Source: Sinorhizobium sojae CCBAU 05684 (lineage in GTDB: Bacteria > Pseudomonadota > Alphaproteobacteria > Rhizobiales > Rhizobiaceae). Taken from it: DNA of 64,000 nt. The position numbers and the translations under genes were made by a program. Shown here piece by piece: positions 55,824-64,000 of this stretch (position 1 is the stretch's first letter; each line of letters opens with the position of its first letter). The stretch spans positions 2,800,501-2,864,500 of the forward strand of contig NZ_CP023067.1 of assembly GCF_002288525.1 (NCBI RefSeq), given 5' to 3'. The notes below the pieces were generated by a model that saw only the letters and a program-made list of their open reading frames with translations, did not search any database and was not told where the DNA came from.

Positions 55824-56579
55824 ATGCAGGAAATTCTCACGCTTGTCCAAAGCCCCGAGGCTTGGGTCGCCCTAGTTACGCTCGTCGTCATGGAAGTCGT
55901 GCTCGGCATCGACAACCTGATCTTCATCTCGATTCTCACCAACAAGCTGCCGGGCACCCACCGCGTGAAGGCCCGCCGCATCGGCATCGGGCTGGCGCTG
56001 ATCATGCGCCTGGCGCTGCTCGGCACCATAGCCTGGATCGTGCAACTGACCCGGCCGGTCTTCGAGGCCTTCGGGCACGGCTTCTCCTGGAAGGACATGA
56101 TCCTGATCGCCGGCGGCCTGTTCCTCGTCTGGAAGGCGACGAAAGAAATTCACCACAGCGTTGATCCGAAAGATCATGCGGAGGATTTCATTGCCACCTC
56201 GGCTATCAACAGCTTCACCGCGGCGATCGGGCAGATCCTGCTGCTCGACCTCGTCTTCTCCGTCGACAGCATCATCACCGCCGTCGGAATGACGCCGCAC
56301 CTGCCGATCATGGTCGCCGCGGTCGTCATCGCCGTCACGGTGATGCTGCTTGCGGCAACGCCGCTTGCCAACTTCATCGAGCGGAACCCGACCATCGTGA
56401 TGCTGGCGCTCGCCTTCCTCCTGATGATCGGCACCACGCTGATCGCCGAAGGCATGGGCTTCCACGTCCCGAAGGGCTACATCTATGCGGCGATGGCATT
56501 CTCGGCGCTGGTCGAAGGGCTGAACATAATGGCCCGCAACGCCCGACTGCGGAAGCAGCGGGCCGAAAATGTACACTAA
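55824..56579 (+). CDS. TerC family integral membrane protein
   Basis: A 251-residue inner-membrane protein with about seven TM segments. The TerC landmarks are [20 protein letters not shown] (residues 18-37, with the conserved Glu and Asp-Asn) and [20 protein letters not shown] (residues 138-157). The family is linked to metal (often Mn or Ca) movement and tellurite resistance; the short E. coli relative is YgdQ. It is a single gene preceded by AAAGGAAAG and followed by a GC-rich hairpin. Confidence 0.92.
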   Translation: MQEILTLVQSPEAWVALVTLVVMEVVLGIDNLIFISILTNKLPGTHRVKARRIGIGLALIMRLALLGTIAWIVQLTRPVFEAFGHGFSWKDMILIAGGLFLVWKATKEIHHSVDPKDHAEDFIATSAINSFTAAIGQILLLDLVFSVDSIITAVGMTPHLPIMVAAVVIAVTVMLLAATPLANFIERNPTIVMLALAFLLMIGTTLIAEGMGFHVPKGYIYAAMAFSALVEGLNIMARNARLRKQRAENVH

Positions 56580-56589
56580 TTGCCTTGAT

Positions 56590-56612
56590 GAGGCCCGCTA
56601 CTCGCGGGCCTC
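56590..56612. terminator. hairpin downstream of the terC-type gene
   Basis: Perfect arms GAGGCCCGC and GCGGGCCTC around TACTC, 11 bp after the stop. There is no T tract, so termination strength is uncertain. Confidence 0.65.
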
Positions 56613-56854
56613 CATGGTGATCATGCGCCGCGTTCCGCCATGCTGCAGCACGACCGTCCCTGCAGAAGCGACTGCCTGCCGGTTTCCGTTGACAGAAGGG
56701 GCTTTCTATGGTCTCACCCCTGCCGACTGGAATTGCCCGCCGATACCGCTGGTGCGGCGCCCTTGCGGGCGTTTCCTTCCCATAAAATTGCGCGCCCGCC
56801 AGCGGGAGTACGCTCCGGCAAAGGGCCCCAAAGCACGTCAAGACGGGCAAGACC

Positions 56855-58312
56855 ATGGCAGATTCAGCAGTCCGAGTGCGCATCGCGCCCTCCCCCACCG
56901 GCGAACCGCATGTCGGTACCGCCTATATTGCGCTGTTCAACTATCTCTTCGCGAAGAAGCATGGCGGCGAGTTCATCCTGCGCATCGAGGATACCGATGC
57001 GACACGCTCGACGCCGGAGTTCGAGAAGAAGGTGCTCGATGCTCTGAAATGGTGCGGCCTGAAGTGGTCGGAAGGTCCCGATATCGGCGGCCCCTACGGT
57101 CCCTATCGCCAGAGCGACCGCAAGGACATCTACAAGCCCTATGTCGAAAAGATCGTCGCAAACGGCCACGGCTTCCGCTGTTTCTGCACGCCCGAGCGGC
57201 TGGAAGAGATGCGCGAGGCACAGCGTGCCGCTGGCAAGCCGCCGAAGTATGACGGCCTGTGCTTGAGCCTCTCGGCCGAGGAAGTGACGAAGCGCGTTGA
57301 AGCCGGCGAGCCGCATGTCGTGCGCATGAAGATCCCGACGGAAGGCTCCTGCAGGTTCCATGACGGCGTCTATGGCGAGGTCGAGATCCCGTGGGATGCC
57401 GTGGACATGCAGGTGTTGCTCAAGGCGGACGGCATGCCGACCTACCACATGGCGAATGTCGTCGACGACCACCTGATGAAAATCACCCACGTCGCGCGCG
57501 GCGAGGAATGGCTCGCCTCCGTGCCGAAGCATATCCTGATCTATGAGTATCTCGGGCTTGAGCCGCCGAAATTCATGCATCTGTCGCTGATGCGCAATGC
57601 CGACAAGTCCAAGCTGTCGAAGCGCAAGAACCCGACCTCGATCTCCTATTACACGGCGCTCGGCTACCTGCCGGAAGCGCTAATGAACTTCCTTGGTCTT
57701 TTCTTCATCCAGATCGCCGAAGGCGAGGAACTCCTGACGATGGAGGAGCTCGCCGAGAAATTCGACCCGGAAAATCTTTCGAAAGCCGGCGCGATCTTCG
57801 ACATCCAGAAGCTCGACTGGCTAAACGCCCGCTGGATCCGCGAGGAGCTTACCGAGGAAGAATTCGCCGCCCGCGTCTTCGCCTGGGCTTCGGAGAACGA
57901 TCGCCTCAAGGAGGGCCTCAAGCTCTCGCAATCGCGTATTGCGAAGCTCGGCGAACTGCCGGACCTCGCTGCCTTCCTGTTCAAATCGGATCTCGGCCTG
58001 CAGTCCGCCGCCTTTGCCGGGGTGAAGGCTTCGCCCGAGGATATGCTGGAAATCTTGAACACGGTACAGCCGCATCTCGAAAAGATCCTCGAATGGAACA
58101 AGGAGTCGATCGAGGCGGAACTGCGCACCGTCGCCGATGCGACCGGCAAAAAGCTGAAGGCGATCGTCGCACCGCTCTTCGTGGCCGTCTCGGGCTCGCA
58201 GCGTTCGCTGCCGCTCTTCGATTCCATGGAGCTCCTCGGCCGTGCGGTCGTGCGCCAGCGTCTGAAGCTGGCGTCCCAGGTCGTCGCTTCGATGGTCGGC
58301 AGCGGAAAGTAA
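56855..58312 (+). CDS. gltX: glutamyl-tRNA synthetase
   Basis: Charges tRNA-Glu (and in alphaproteobacteria often tRNA-Gln for later amidation). The 485-residue class I synthetase has the HIGH-type motif in APSPTGEPHVGTAYIALF and the KMSKS-type motif as SKLSKRKNP. The N-terminus MADSAVRVRIAPSPTGEPHV supports ATG 56855. The 275-bp gap upstream contains the terC hairpin and no gene. lysS follows after 10 bp, so the two are likely co-transcribed. Rhizobia usually have a second gltX elsewhere. Confidence 0.96.
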   Translation: MADSAVRVRIAPSPTGEPHVGTAYIALFNYLFAKKHGGEFILRIEDTDATRSTPEFEKKVLDALKWCGLKWSEGPDIGGPYGPYRQSDRKDIYKPYVEKIVANGHGFRCFCTPERLEEMREAQRAAGKPPKYDGLCLSLSAEEVTKRVEAGEPHVVRMKIPTEGSCRFHDGVYGEVEIPWDAVDMQVLLKADGMPTYHMANVVDDHLMKITHVARGEEWLASVPKHILIYEYLGLEPPKFMHLSLMRNADKSKLSKRKNPTSISYYTALGYLPEALMNFLGLFFIQIAEGEELLTMEELAEKFDPENLSKAGAIFDIQKLDWLNARWIREELTEEEFAARVFAWASENDRLKEGLKLSQSRIAKLGELPDLAAFLFKSDLGLQSAAFAGVKASPEDMLEILNTVQPHLEKILEWNKESIEAELRTVADATGKKLKAIVAPLFVAVSGSQRSLPLFDSMELLGRAVVRQRLKLASQVVASMVGSGK

Positions 58313-58322
58313 GGACAAGACG

Positions 58323-59819
58323 ATGAATCAGACGACTGAAAACGCCGGCCTTTCCTCCGACGCGACCGAGGTGCGCGCACAGAAGCTGGAACTCCTGCGC
58401 GAGCAGATCGGCGACGTCTACCCGGCACATTTCCATCGCACCATCACCAATGCGGAACTCGCCGAGAAATATGCCGGACTCGAACTGGATACGGAAAGCG
58501 GCGACACGGTAACGGTCGCGGGGCGCGTCTTTTCCTCGCGCAATTCCGGCATGTTCATCGACATTCACGACGCATCCGGCAAGATCCAGATCTTCTCGCA
58601 TAAGGATACGACGCCCGAAGAGGCGCGGGCACTGCTCCCGATGATCGACCTCGGCGACATCATCGGCGTCACCGGCGAGGTGCGGCGCACAAAGCGCGGC
58701 GAGTTGACGGTGAACGCCAAAGAAATCACCATGCTCTGCAAGTCGCTCTTGCCGATGCCGGAGAAGTATCACGGGCTCGCCGACATCGAGACCCGCTACC
58801 GCAAGCGCTATCTCGACATCATGGTCAACGAGGAATCCAAGCTGCGCTTTCAGCAGCGAAGCCGCATCGTGTCGAGCCTGCGCCGCTGCCTCGAAGACGA
58901 GGGCTTCATGGAAGTGGAAACGCCGATGCTGCAGCCGATCTATGGCGGGGCGACGGCAGAGCCCTTCAAGACCCATCACAACACGCTCAAGCTCGACATG
59001 TATCTGCGCATCGCGCCCGAGCTTTATCTCAAGCGCGTGCTGGTTTCCGGCCTGACCGACAAGGTGTTCGAGATCAACCGCAACTTCCGCAACGAAGGCG
59101 TCTCCACCCGGCACAATCCGGAATTCACAATGATGGAGTGCTATTGGGCCTATGCGGACTACGAGGACATGATGGGCCTCGTCGAACGCATGTTCGAGAC
59201 GCTGGCGCTGGCGGTGCACGGCAAGACCGAGTTCGAATTTGGCGACAAGCAGCTTTCTTTCGAGGGACCGTTCCCGCGCGTCTCCATGCCGGCGGCCGTC
59301 AAGGAAGCAACCGGCATCGATTTCCTTGCCATCAAGACTGATGAGGAAGCCCGCGAGGCCGCAAGGAAGGCCGGTTTCGAGATCGAGAAGGATGCGACCT
59401 GGGGCGAAGTTCTCGCTTTCATCTTCGAGGAGAAGGTTGAGGCGACGCTCATTCAGCCCGCCCACGTCATCCACTTCCCGAAGGACATCTCGCCCTTCGC
59501 CAAGGAAGTGCCGGGCGAGCCGCGGCTCGTGGAACGCTTTGAGACCTATTGTAACGGTTGGGAGATCGGCAACGCCTTCTCCGAGCTCAACGATCCGATC
59601 GAGCAACGCGCCCGCATGGTCGAGCAGATGGAACAGGCCCACGCCCGCGGCGAGACGGAAAAGACGCTGGATGAAGACTTCCTCGACGCGATGGACCAGG
59701 GGATGCCGCCTGCCGGCGGATTGGGCATCGGCGTCGACCGGCTGATCATGCTGCTCACCAATTCGCCGTCGATCCGCGACATCATTCTCTTCCCGGCTCG
59801 CCGCCACAAGGCTGATTGA
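58323..59819 (+). CDS. lysS: lysyl-tRNA synthetase, class II
   Basis: A 498-residue class II synthetase. The N-terminal OB-fold anticodon domain carries VTVAGRVFSSRNSGMFIDIH, motif 2 is FRNEGVSTRHNPEFTMMECY, and motif 3 is GGLGIGVDRLIMLLTNSPSI. It ends FPARRHKAD. It begins 10 bp after gltX. Two hairpins follow the stop. Many alphaproteobacteria use a class I LysRS; this organism uses class II here, as in Sinorhizobium. Confidence 0.96.
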   Translation: MNQTTENAGLSSDATEVRAQKLELLREQIGDVYPAHFHRTITNAELAEKYAGLELDTESGDTVTVAGRVFSSRNSGMFIDIHDASGKIQIFSHKDTTPEEARALLPMIDLGDIIGVTGEVRRTKRGELTVNAKEITMLCKSLLPMPEKYHGLADIETRYRKRYLDIMVNEESKLRFQQRSRIVSSLRRCLEDEGFMEVETPMLQPIYGGATAEPFKTHHNTLKLDMYLRIAPELYLKRVLVSGLTDKVFEINRNFRNEGVSTRHNPEFTMMECYWAYADYEDMMGLVERMFETLALAVHGKTEFEFGDKQLSFEGPFPRVSMPAAVKEATGIDFLAIKTDEEAREAARKAGFEIEKDATWGEVLAFIFEEKVEATLIQPAHVIHFPKDISPFAKEVPGEPRLVERFETYCNGWEIGNAFSELNDPIEQRARMVEQMEQAHARGETEKTLDEDFLDAMDQGMPPAGGLGIGVDRLIMLLTNSPSIRDIILFPARRHKAD

Positions 59820-59842
59820 GCGAAGAACGGTCGAATAAAAAG

Positions 59843-59872
59843 AGCCCGTCGCGCGAGCGGCGAGCTTTCTTG
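59843..59872 (+). terminator. terminator after lysS
   Basis: AGCCCGTCGC pairs with GCGGCGAGCT (one mismatch, one wobble) around GCGA, followed by TTTCTT, 23 bp after the stop. Confidence 0.7.
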
Positions 59873-59905
59873 TCCGTGTGCAGCTACCGAAAAAAGGAAG
59901 CCTTA

Positions 59906-59936
59906 CAGCGCACGCATCCCAAATTTGGGTGCGCTG
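59906..59936. terminator. second hairpin between lysS and the convergent hypothetical gene
   Basis: CAGCGCA (59906-59912) and TGCGCTG (59930-59936) with an inner CCCAAA/TTTGGG stem and a 5-nt bulge on the left. It ends 3 bp before the stop of the convergent gene. Confidence 0.55.
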
Positions 59937-59938
59937 GG

Positions 59939-60562
59939 CTACTGGCTCCCATGCGCGGCGCTTTCGCTCACCTGCGCAACCTCGGTTCCCTCCGCGGTCG
60001 GATTGACGCATAACGAGCGATCGTCCATCTTGGCCATCATGCCCCGGACCTCGTCGAGTTCGAGGTCGACGACCTTTCCGTGAAACATGCCAATCCGATT
60101 GGCCTTCCCGTCGTTATAGGAGGCGCGGAACGGCTCATCCATGCCCATGACGCTTCGCGGGCCGGGGGCGAAAAGCACTTCCGCACCGATCGCCGCGCCC
60201 CGTACCGCCGCGCGCTCCTCTGGACCGGCAGCATCCAGCACCACCACCTGGTAGAGATCCGCCTTTTCCCTGTTGGCCAATGCCCCGACGACGCGCAGCG
60301 CAGTCCGCATGCGGTCCTGTCCGCTTGCCCTGTCCGTCTTCACATGCATGCGGATCCAGCGCTGGCCGTGGTGATCGAGCTTCACTGTCCTGAGCGTCGT
60401 GCAGCCGAGGCCGGAGGGCGAGGGTTGCCCAAGGCCCGCCATGAGCCGGTCGCCACCGACATAAACGGCAGCGGCGCCGGAAGCGGCGGAAACGGCAAAG
60501 GCCGAGGACAGAATAAGTACAAGGCGCTTCGAAGGACGCAATTTACTCAGGATAACCTTCAC
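59939..60562 (-). CDS. hypothetical membrane-anchored protein
   Basis: About 207 residues from GTG 60562 (ATCs upstream allow a 221-residue form from 60604). An N-terminal hydrophobic helix (LVLILSSAFAVSAASGAAAV) suggests a signal anchor; the rest should be periplasmic. Central residues include VKTDRASGQDRMRTALRVVG and ADLYQVVVLDAAGPEERAAV, and late MFHGKVVDLELDEVRGMMAK. I do not recognise a family. It converges with lysS, and both use the hairpins in the gap. Confidence 0.65.
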   Translation of the reverse strand: MKVILSKLRPSKRLVLILSSAFAVSAASGAAAVYVGGDRLMAGLGQPSPSGLGCTTLRTVKLDHHGQRWIRMHVKTDRASGQDRMRTALRVVGALANREKADLYQVVVLDAAGPEERAAVRGAAIGAEVLFAPGPRSVMGMDEPFRASYNDGKANRIGMFHGKVVDLELDEVRGMMAKMDDRSLCVNPTAEGTEVAQVSESAAHGSQ

Positions 60563-60805
60563 GCTCGGCTCCGCGCTCGTCGTAAGGATTGCAGGGAATA
60601 CCAATGGTTTCCCCCAAGAATAGGCGAAGCACCCTTTCGGAAAGTTTAAGCGCCGCCAAAGGGCGGATCGCGGCCGCTTCGGTATCCGTCATTTTCGGAA
60701 GGGCCGAGCCGCAGTCGATTGACTTTCGCCCGCTCCTTGTCCATTGCCGCCCGCACACACCGACTGCAGGCAACTAGGCGGAGAAACCGCCGGAAAGGCG
60801 ACACC

Positions 60806-61759
60806 ATGCACAAGGTCATCTTCGATACGGATCCGGGCGTCGACGACGCGATGGCCCTTCTCTTCCTGCACCGGCACCCAGACATCGATCTCGTCGGTAT
60901 CACCTCCGTGTTTGGCAACGCCTCGATCGAGACAACGACGCGCAACGCACTTTTTCTAAAACAGGCCTGGGGCATTGCCGCGCCGGTCGCCAGGGGACTC
61001 GGCGAGACCTTCGATCCGAGCCGGCCGCATATCGATTGGCCGACGGGCATCCACGGCCATGACGGGCTCGGCAATATCGACGTGCCGGACGAGATCGACC
61101 TGCCGCTCGATCCCCGCCCGGCCCACCAACTCATCATCGACACGGTGCGTGCCAGTCCGGGCGAAGTGACGCTCGTCGCGGTCGGCCGCATGAGCAATCT
61201 GGCGCGGGCGGTGCGTAACGATCCGGACATCGCGCTCCTGGTCAAGGGCGTCGTCATCATGGGCGGAGCTTTCGACGTGCCCGGCAATATCACGCCGGCG
61301 GCCGAAGCCAATATCCACGGCGACCCGGAGGCCGCGGACGTGGTAATGACGGCGCCCTGGCCGGTGACCGTGATCGGGCTCGACGTGACCTCGCAGACGG
61401 TGATGACGCGCGCCATGCTCGCGGACATCGCCGAGCGCGGCGGCACGGCTGCGCGGCTGCTTGCCGACATCTCACGCTTCTATATCAGCTTCTACGAGCA
61501 GCATGTCGACGACGGCATGGTCGTGCACGACAGCTGCGCCTGCGCCTATGTCGTCGCACCGGAACTCTTCCGAACCCGTAGCGGTGCCATCCGCGTCCTT
61601 TGCGGCGGCATCGCCGACGGGCAGACGATCCAGAAGCCCGATGGACGTCTCTTCCCGCCGAATGCCTGGGACGGACTGCCGAGCCAGCGGGTCTGCATCG
61701 GCATCGATGCCGGGGCCGTCCTGAAACTTATCGGCGACACGCTGGCAAAGGTCGATTGA
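60806..61759 (+). CDS. inosine-uridine preferring nucleoside hydrolase family protein
   Basis: A 317-residue ribonucleoside hydrolase that releases a base from a nucleoside. The Ca-binding DTDPGVDDAMALLFLH is at residues 6-21; further active-site pieces are VIMGGAFDVPGNITPAAEAN and MVVHDSCACAYVVAPELF. The start at ATG 60806 gives the standard MHKVIFDTDPGVDD; frames upstream are not homologous. Specificity is unknown (purine, pyrimidine or both). A long hairpin with a T-rich tail follows. Confidence 0.92.
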   Translation: MHKVIFDTDPGVDDAMALLFLHRHPDIDLVGITSVFGNASIETTTRNALFLKQAWGIAAPVARGLGETFDPSRPHIDWPTGIHGHDGLGNIDVPDEIDLPLDPRPAHQLIIDTVRASPGEVTLVAVGRMSNLARAVRNDPDIALLVKGVVIMGGAFDVPGNITPAAEANIHGDPEAADVVMTAPWPVTVIGLDVTSQTVMTRAMLADIAERGGTAARLLADISRFYISFYEQHVDDGMVVHDSCACAYVVAPELFRTRSGAIRVLCGGIADGQTIQKPDGRLFPPNAWDGLPSQRVCIGIDAGAVLKLIGDTLAKVD

Positions 61760-61777
61760 CGCCAAAAAACTTGGCCC

Positions 61778-61814
61778 GATAGCTGGCAGGCGGGCGTCGG
61801 CCAGCTATCTTTAA
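61778..61814 (+). terminator. terminator of the nucleoside hydrolase gene, abutting the next start codon
   Basis: Perfect 10-bp arms GATAGCTGGC (61778-61787) and GCCAGCTATC (61800-61809), then TTTAAAA. The next ATG is at 61819, leaving almost no room for a ribosome site. Confidence 0.8.
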
Positions 61815-61818
61815 AAGC

Positions 61819-62829
61819 ATGAAGCCGGAGATTTTACTCTATCCCGCCCTGAAGGGGCTCTATTGCGAAAAGGGGAACTTCTACATCGACCCGGTGCAGC
61901 CGGTCGAAAGAGCGCTGATCACCCACGGGCATTCCGATCACGCCCGTGCCGGCCATGGCCATGTGCTTGCGACACGCGAGACGCTCGACATCATGCGGTT
62001 GCGTTATGGCGACGGCTTTTGCGGCGCGAGCGATACAGCGCGTCTCGGAGAAACGATCGCGATCGACGGCGTTCGCATATGCTTCCATCCGGCCGGCCAC
62101 GTGCTCGGATCGGCGCAGATCTCGGTCGAAACGAATGGAACGCGGATTGTCGTCTCCGGCGATTACAAGCGCCGCCCGGACCCCACCTGTCTGAGCTTCG
62201 AGCCCGTCCCCTGCGATGTCTTCATCACCGAGGCGACCTTCGGCCTGCCGGTGTTCCACCATCCGGACGACAGGGTGGAAGTTGCCCGTCTGCTTCAATC
62301 GCTGAGGCAATTCCCCGAGCGAGCCCATCTGGTCGGCGCCTATGCGCTCGGCAAGGCGCAGCGCGTCATCGCCCTCCTTCGTCAGCAGGGCTATGACGCG
62401 CCGATCCACATCCATGGCGCGCTTGCGAAGCTCTGCGAGTACTACCAGCGCGAAGGTATCGAACTCGGCGAAATCCGCCACGCAACGGTCGAGGGCGGGA
62501 ACCGACAGGACCTCGCCGGCGCGATCATCGTCGGCCCTCCCTCGGCCTTCTCCGACCGCTGGGCGCGGCGCTTCGCCGACCCGCTTGCCGCCTTTGCTTC
62601 CGGCTGGATGCTCATTCGCCAACGGGCGAAGCAGCGCGGCGTCGAACTGCCCCTCGTTATCTCCGATCATTGCGACTGGGCGGAACTGACACAGACCATA
62701 CGGGACATCGCACCAGGTGAGGTCTGGGTGACGCACGGCCGCGAAGAGGCCCTCGTGCGCTGGTGCGAGTTGGAGGGCATCCCGGCACGCCCGCTGCACC
62801 TCGTCGGTTACGACGATGAAGGGGAGTGA
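61819..62829 (+). CDS. ligase-associated DNA exonuclease (metallo-beta-lactamase fold)
   Basis: A 336-residue nuclease of the MBL/beta-CASP-like group that partners with a bacterial ATP-dependent DNA ligase. The metal motif HxHxDH is THGHSDHARAGHGH (near residues 34-47); a later HPAGHVLGSAQISVE gives the second His, and VVSGDYKRRPDPTCLSFEPV the Asp. It ends 3 bp before the ligase gene. Known relatives cluster with a ligase, an Lhr-type helicase and a phosphoesterase; the last two are expected beyond the window. No Shine-Dalgarno is visible at ATG 61819. Confidence 0.9.
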   Translation: MKPEILLYPALKGLYCEKGNFYIDPVQPVERALITHGHSDHARAGHGHVLATRETLDIMRLRYGDGFCGASDTARLGETIAIDGVRICFHPAGHVLGSAQISVETNGTRIVVSGDYKRRPDPTCLSFEPVPCDVFITEATFGLPVFHHPDDRVEVARLLQSLRQFPERAHLVGAYALGKAQRVIALLRQQGYDAPIHIHGALAKLCEYYQREGIELGEIRHATVEGGNRQDLAGAIIVGPPSAFSDRWARRFADPLAAFASGWMLIRQRAKQRGVELPLVISDHCDWAELTQTIRDIAPGEVWVTHGREEALVRWCELEGIPARPLHLVGYDDEGE

Positions 62830-62832
62830 CCG

Positions 62833-64000
62833 ATGAAGGCCTTCGCTGAACTCCTCGGCCGCCTCGTGCTCACGCCGCAGCGAAACGCCAAGATCCGGCT
62901 ACTCGTCGATTATTTCCACACCACCCCGGACCCGAGCCGCGGCTATGCGCTGGCGGCGATCGCCGGCACGCTTTCGCTCAATGCCGTGAAGCCGGCCCTG
63001 ATTCGCGACCTCCTGCTCGAGCGCATGGACGAGGTCCTGTTCCACTATTCCTATGACTACGTGGGCGATCTCGCCGAGACCGTTTCGCTTGCCTGGGAGC
63101 CGCCGGCCGATGTCGCGCCGGCGGACATTTCCCTCGGAGAGATCATCGAGCGCCTCCAGATGGCGGGACGCTCCGAGGTGCGCTCGCTCGTGCGCGATAC
63201 GCTGGACCGACTCGATGCGTCCGGCCGTTTCGCCTTCCTGAAGCTTGCCACCGGCGGGTTGCGGATCGGCGTCTCGGCGCGGCTCGCCAAACAGGCGCTG
63301 GCGGACATGGGTGGCAAGGATGTCGGCGAGATAGAGAGGCTCTGGCACGGCCTGGCACCGCCCTATTTGCCCCTCTTCCTCTGGCTCAGCGGAGAGGGTG
63401 AGATGCCTGTGCTCAAGACCCCCGCCGTCTTCCACTCGGTGATGCTCGCGACGCCAGTCGCCGAGCACGAACTCGAGGGGCTCGATCCCGCCGATTTCGC
63501 CGCCGAATGGAAATGGGATGGCATCCGCGTGCAGCTTGCCAATATCGGCGGCGTGCGGCGCCTCTATTCGCGCAGCGGCGACGAGATCTCCGGCGCCTTT
63601 CCCGAAATCCTCGATGCCGCCGACTTCACCGGCGTCATCGACGGCGAATTGCTGGTCGGCGGGACCGCGCGCAGCAACCGCGCTACGGGCAGCTTCGCCG
63701 ACTTGCAGCAGCGCCTGAACCGCAAGACGGTCAGCCGCAGGCTGCTTGAAGACTTTCCGGCCTTCATCCGCGGCTACGACATCCTGTTTTCCGGCGAGCA
63801 GGACATCCGCCCGGAGCCCTTTTACGTCCGCCGCGAGGCTCTGTCCTCTTTGATCGACTCCGCCTCGCCGCAACATTTCGACCTCTCTCCGCTGGTCCCG
63901 TTTTCCAGTTGGGAGGAACTGGACCGCCTGCGCTCGAGCCCGCCGGATCCGGTGATCGAAGGGGTCATGCTGAAGCGGTTCGATTCGCCCTATCTGGCTG
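62833..64000 (+). CDS. ATP-dependent DNA ligase (cisplatin-type cluster), truncated by window edge
   Basis: The first 389 codons of an ATP-dependent DNA ligase. Residues 1-200 form the N-terminal helical domain (FAELLGRLVLTPQRNAKIRL); the adenylation motif with the catalytic Lys is FAAEWKWDGIRVQLANIG (near residues 220-237), followed by RLYSRSGDEISGAFPEI and VIDGELLVG. The ATG at 62833 is just after GGGGAGTGACC. It is co-transcribed with the MBL exonuclease gene 3 bp upstream. The C-terminus is missing only because the window ends. Confidence 0.93.
   Translation, partial: MKAFAELLGRLVLTPQRNAKIRLLVDYFHTTPDPSRGYALAAIAGTLSLNAVKPALIRDLLLERMDEVLFHYSYDYVGDLAETVSLAWEPPADVAPADISLGEIIERLQMAGRSEVRSLVRDTLDRLDASGRFAFLKLATGGLRIGVSARLAKQALADMGGKDVGEIERLWHGLAPPYLPLFLWLSGEGEMPVLKTPAVFHSVMLATPVAEHELEGLDPADFAAEWKWDGIRVQLANIGGVRRLYSRSGDEISGAFPEILDAADFTGVIDGELLVGGTARSNRATGSFADLQQRLNRKTVSRRLLEDFPAFIRGYDILFSGEQDIRPEPFYVRREALSSLIDSASPQHFDLSPLVPFSSWEELDRLRSSPPDPVIEGVMLKRFDSPYLA

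Noticed and set aside
56613-56854. Possible tRNA or small RNA gene upstream of gltX
   Set aside because: No cloverleaf or T-loop sequence could be found; only the hairpin after the terC-type gene is supported.

Overview
The window is GC-rich, densely coded alphaproteobacterial chromosome. It is most likely Sinorhizobium/Ensifer, close to S. meliloti or S. medicae. Support comes from the gene content (glgBCA-pgm-glgX, soxBDAG, split pntAA/pntAB/pntB, an odc2-type decarboxylase with a long leader, xylBA, an emrAB-emrR locus, gltX-lysS) and from rhizobial intergenic palindromic repeats. No search could be run, so family names rest on motifs, lengths and gene order.

Layout. 1-7.4 kb: glycogen metabolism (glgB 3' end, glgC, glgA, pgm, then glgX after a repeat). 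7.5-9.8 kb: a MaoC-like protein and a divergent MerR/MFS pair with a MerR-type promoter. 9.8-15 kb: the minus-strand soxBDAG operon for heterotetrameric sarcosine oxidase. 15.3-18.1 kb: rpsU, a TPR lipoprotein and a class III nucleotide cyclase. 18.2-21.7 kb: proton-translocating transhydrogenase (pntAA-pntAB-pntB) and a small aa3-oxidase subunit IV-like protein. 22.3-26.6 kb: a class I amidotransferase, a 2-hydroxyacid dehydrogenase, a LacI regulator, and a divergent MarR/creatininase-family pair. 26.7-31 kb: a COG0523 metal GTPase with a His-rich tract, a WD40 protein, a glyoxalase-related protein, a LysE exporter and a GNAT enzyme. 31.1-32.7 kb: ornithine/lysine decarboxylase behind a 400-nt structured leader, probably the speF RNA. 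32.9-35.5 kb: a LysR regulator, and a DUF1007/NicO nickel-cobalt exporter pair.

35.6-40.9 kb holds small housekeeping genes: GNAT, DUF533, eda, a CYTH-CHAD pair and trhO. 41-49 kb is a minus-strand sugar catabolic cluster transcribed as lacI-xylB-xylA, then a sugar-phosphate isomerase-like protein, a Gfo/Idh/MocA dehydrogenase and a GH1 beta-glucosidase. It carries a xylA terminator and a perfect LacI-type palindrome before the second half. 49.3-51.7 kb is an odd, comparatively AT-rich patch with an LpxL-like acyltransferase and a cytochrome P450 broken by an out-of-frame deletion. 51.9-55.6 kb is an EmrAB-type pump with a divergent TetR regulator and two dyads flanking a promoter. 55.8-59.8 kb: TerC, gltX and lysS. 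60-64 kb: a membrane-anchored hypothetical protein, a nucleoside hydrolase, and the start of the ligase-associated DNA repair operon (MBL exonuclease plus ATP-dependent DNA ligase, cut by the window edge).

No tRNA, rRNA, CRISPR array, insertion sequence or prophage was recognised. The least explained parts are the P450/acyltransferase patch, the composite palindromic repeats that recur upstream of unrelated genes, and the gene-poor stretch at 21.7-22.3 kb.
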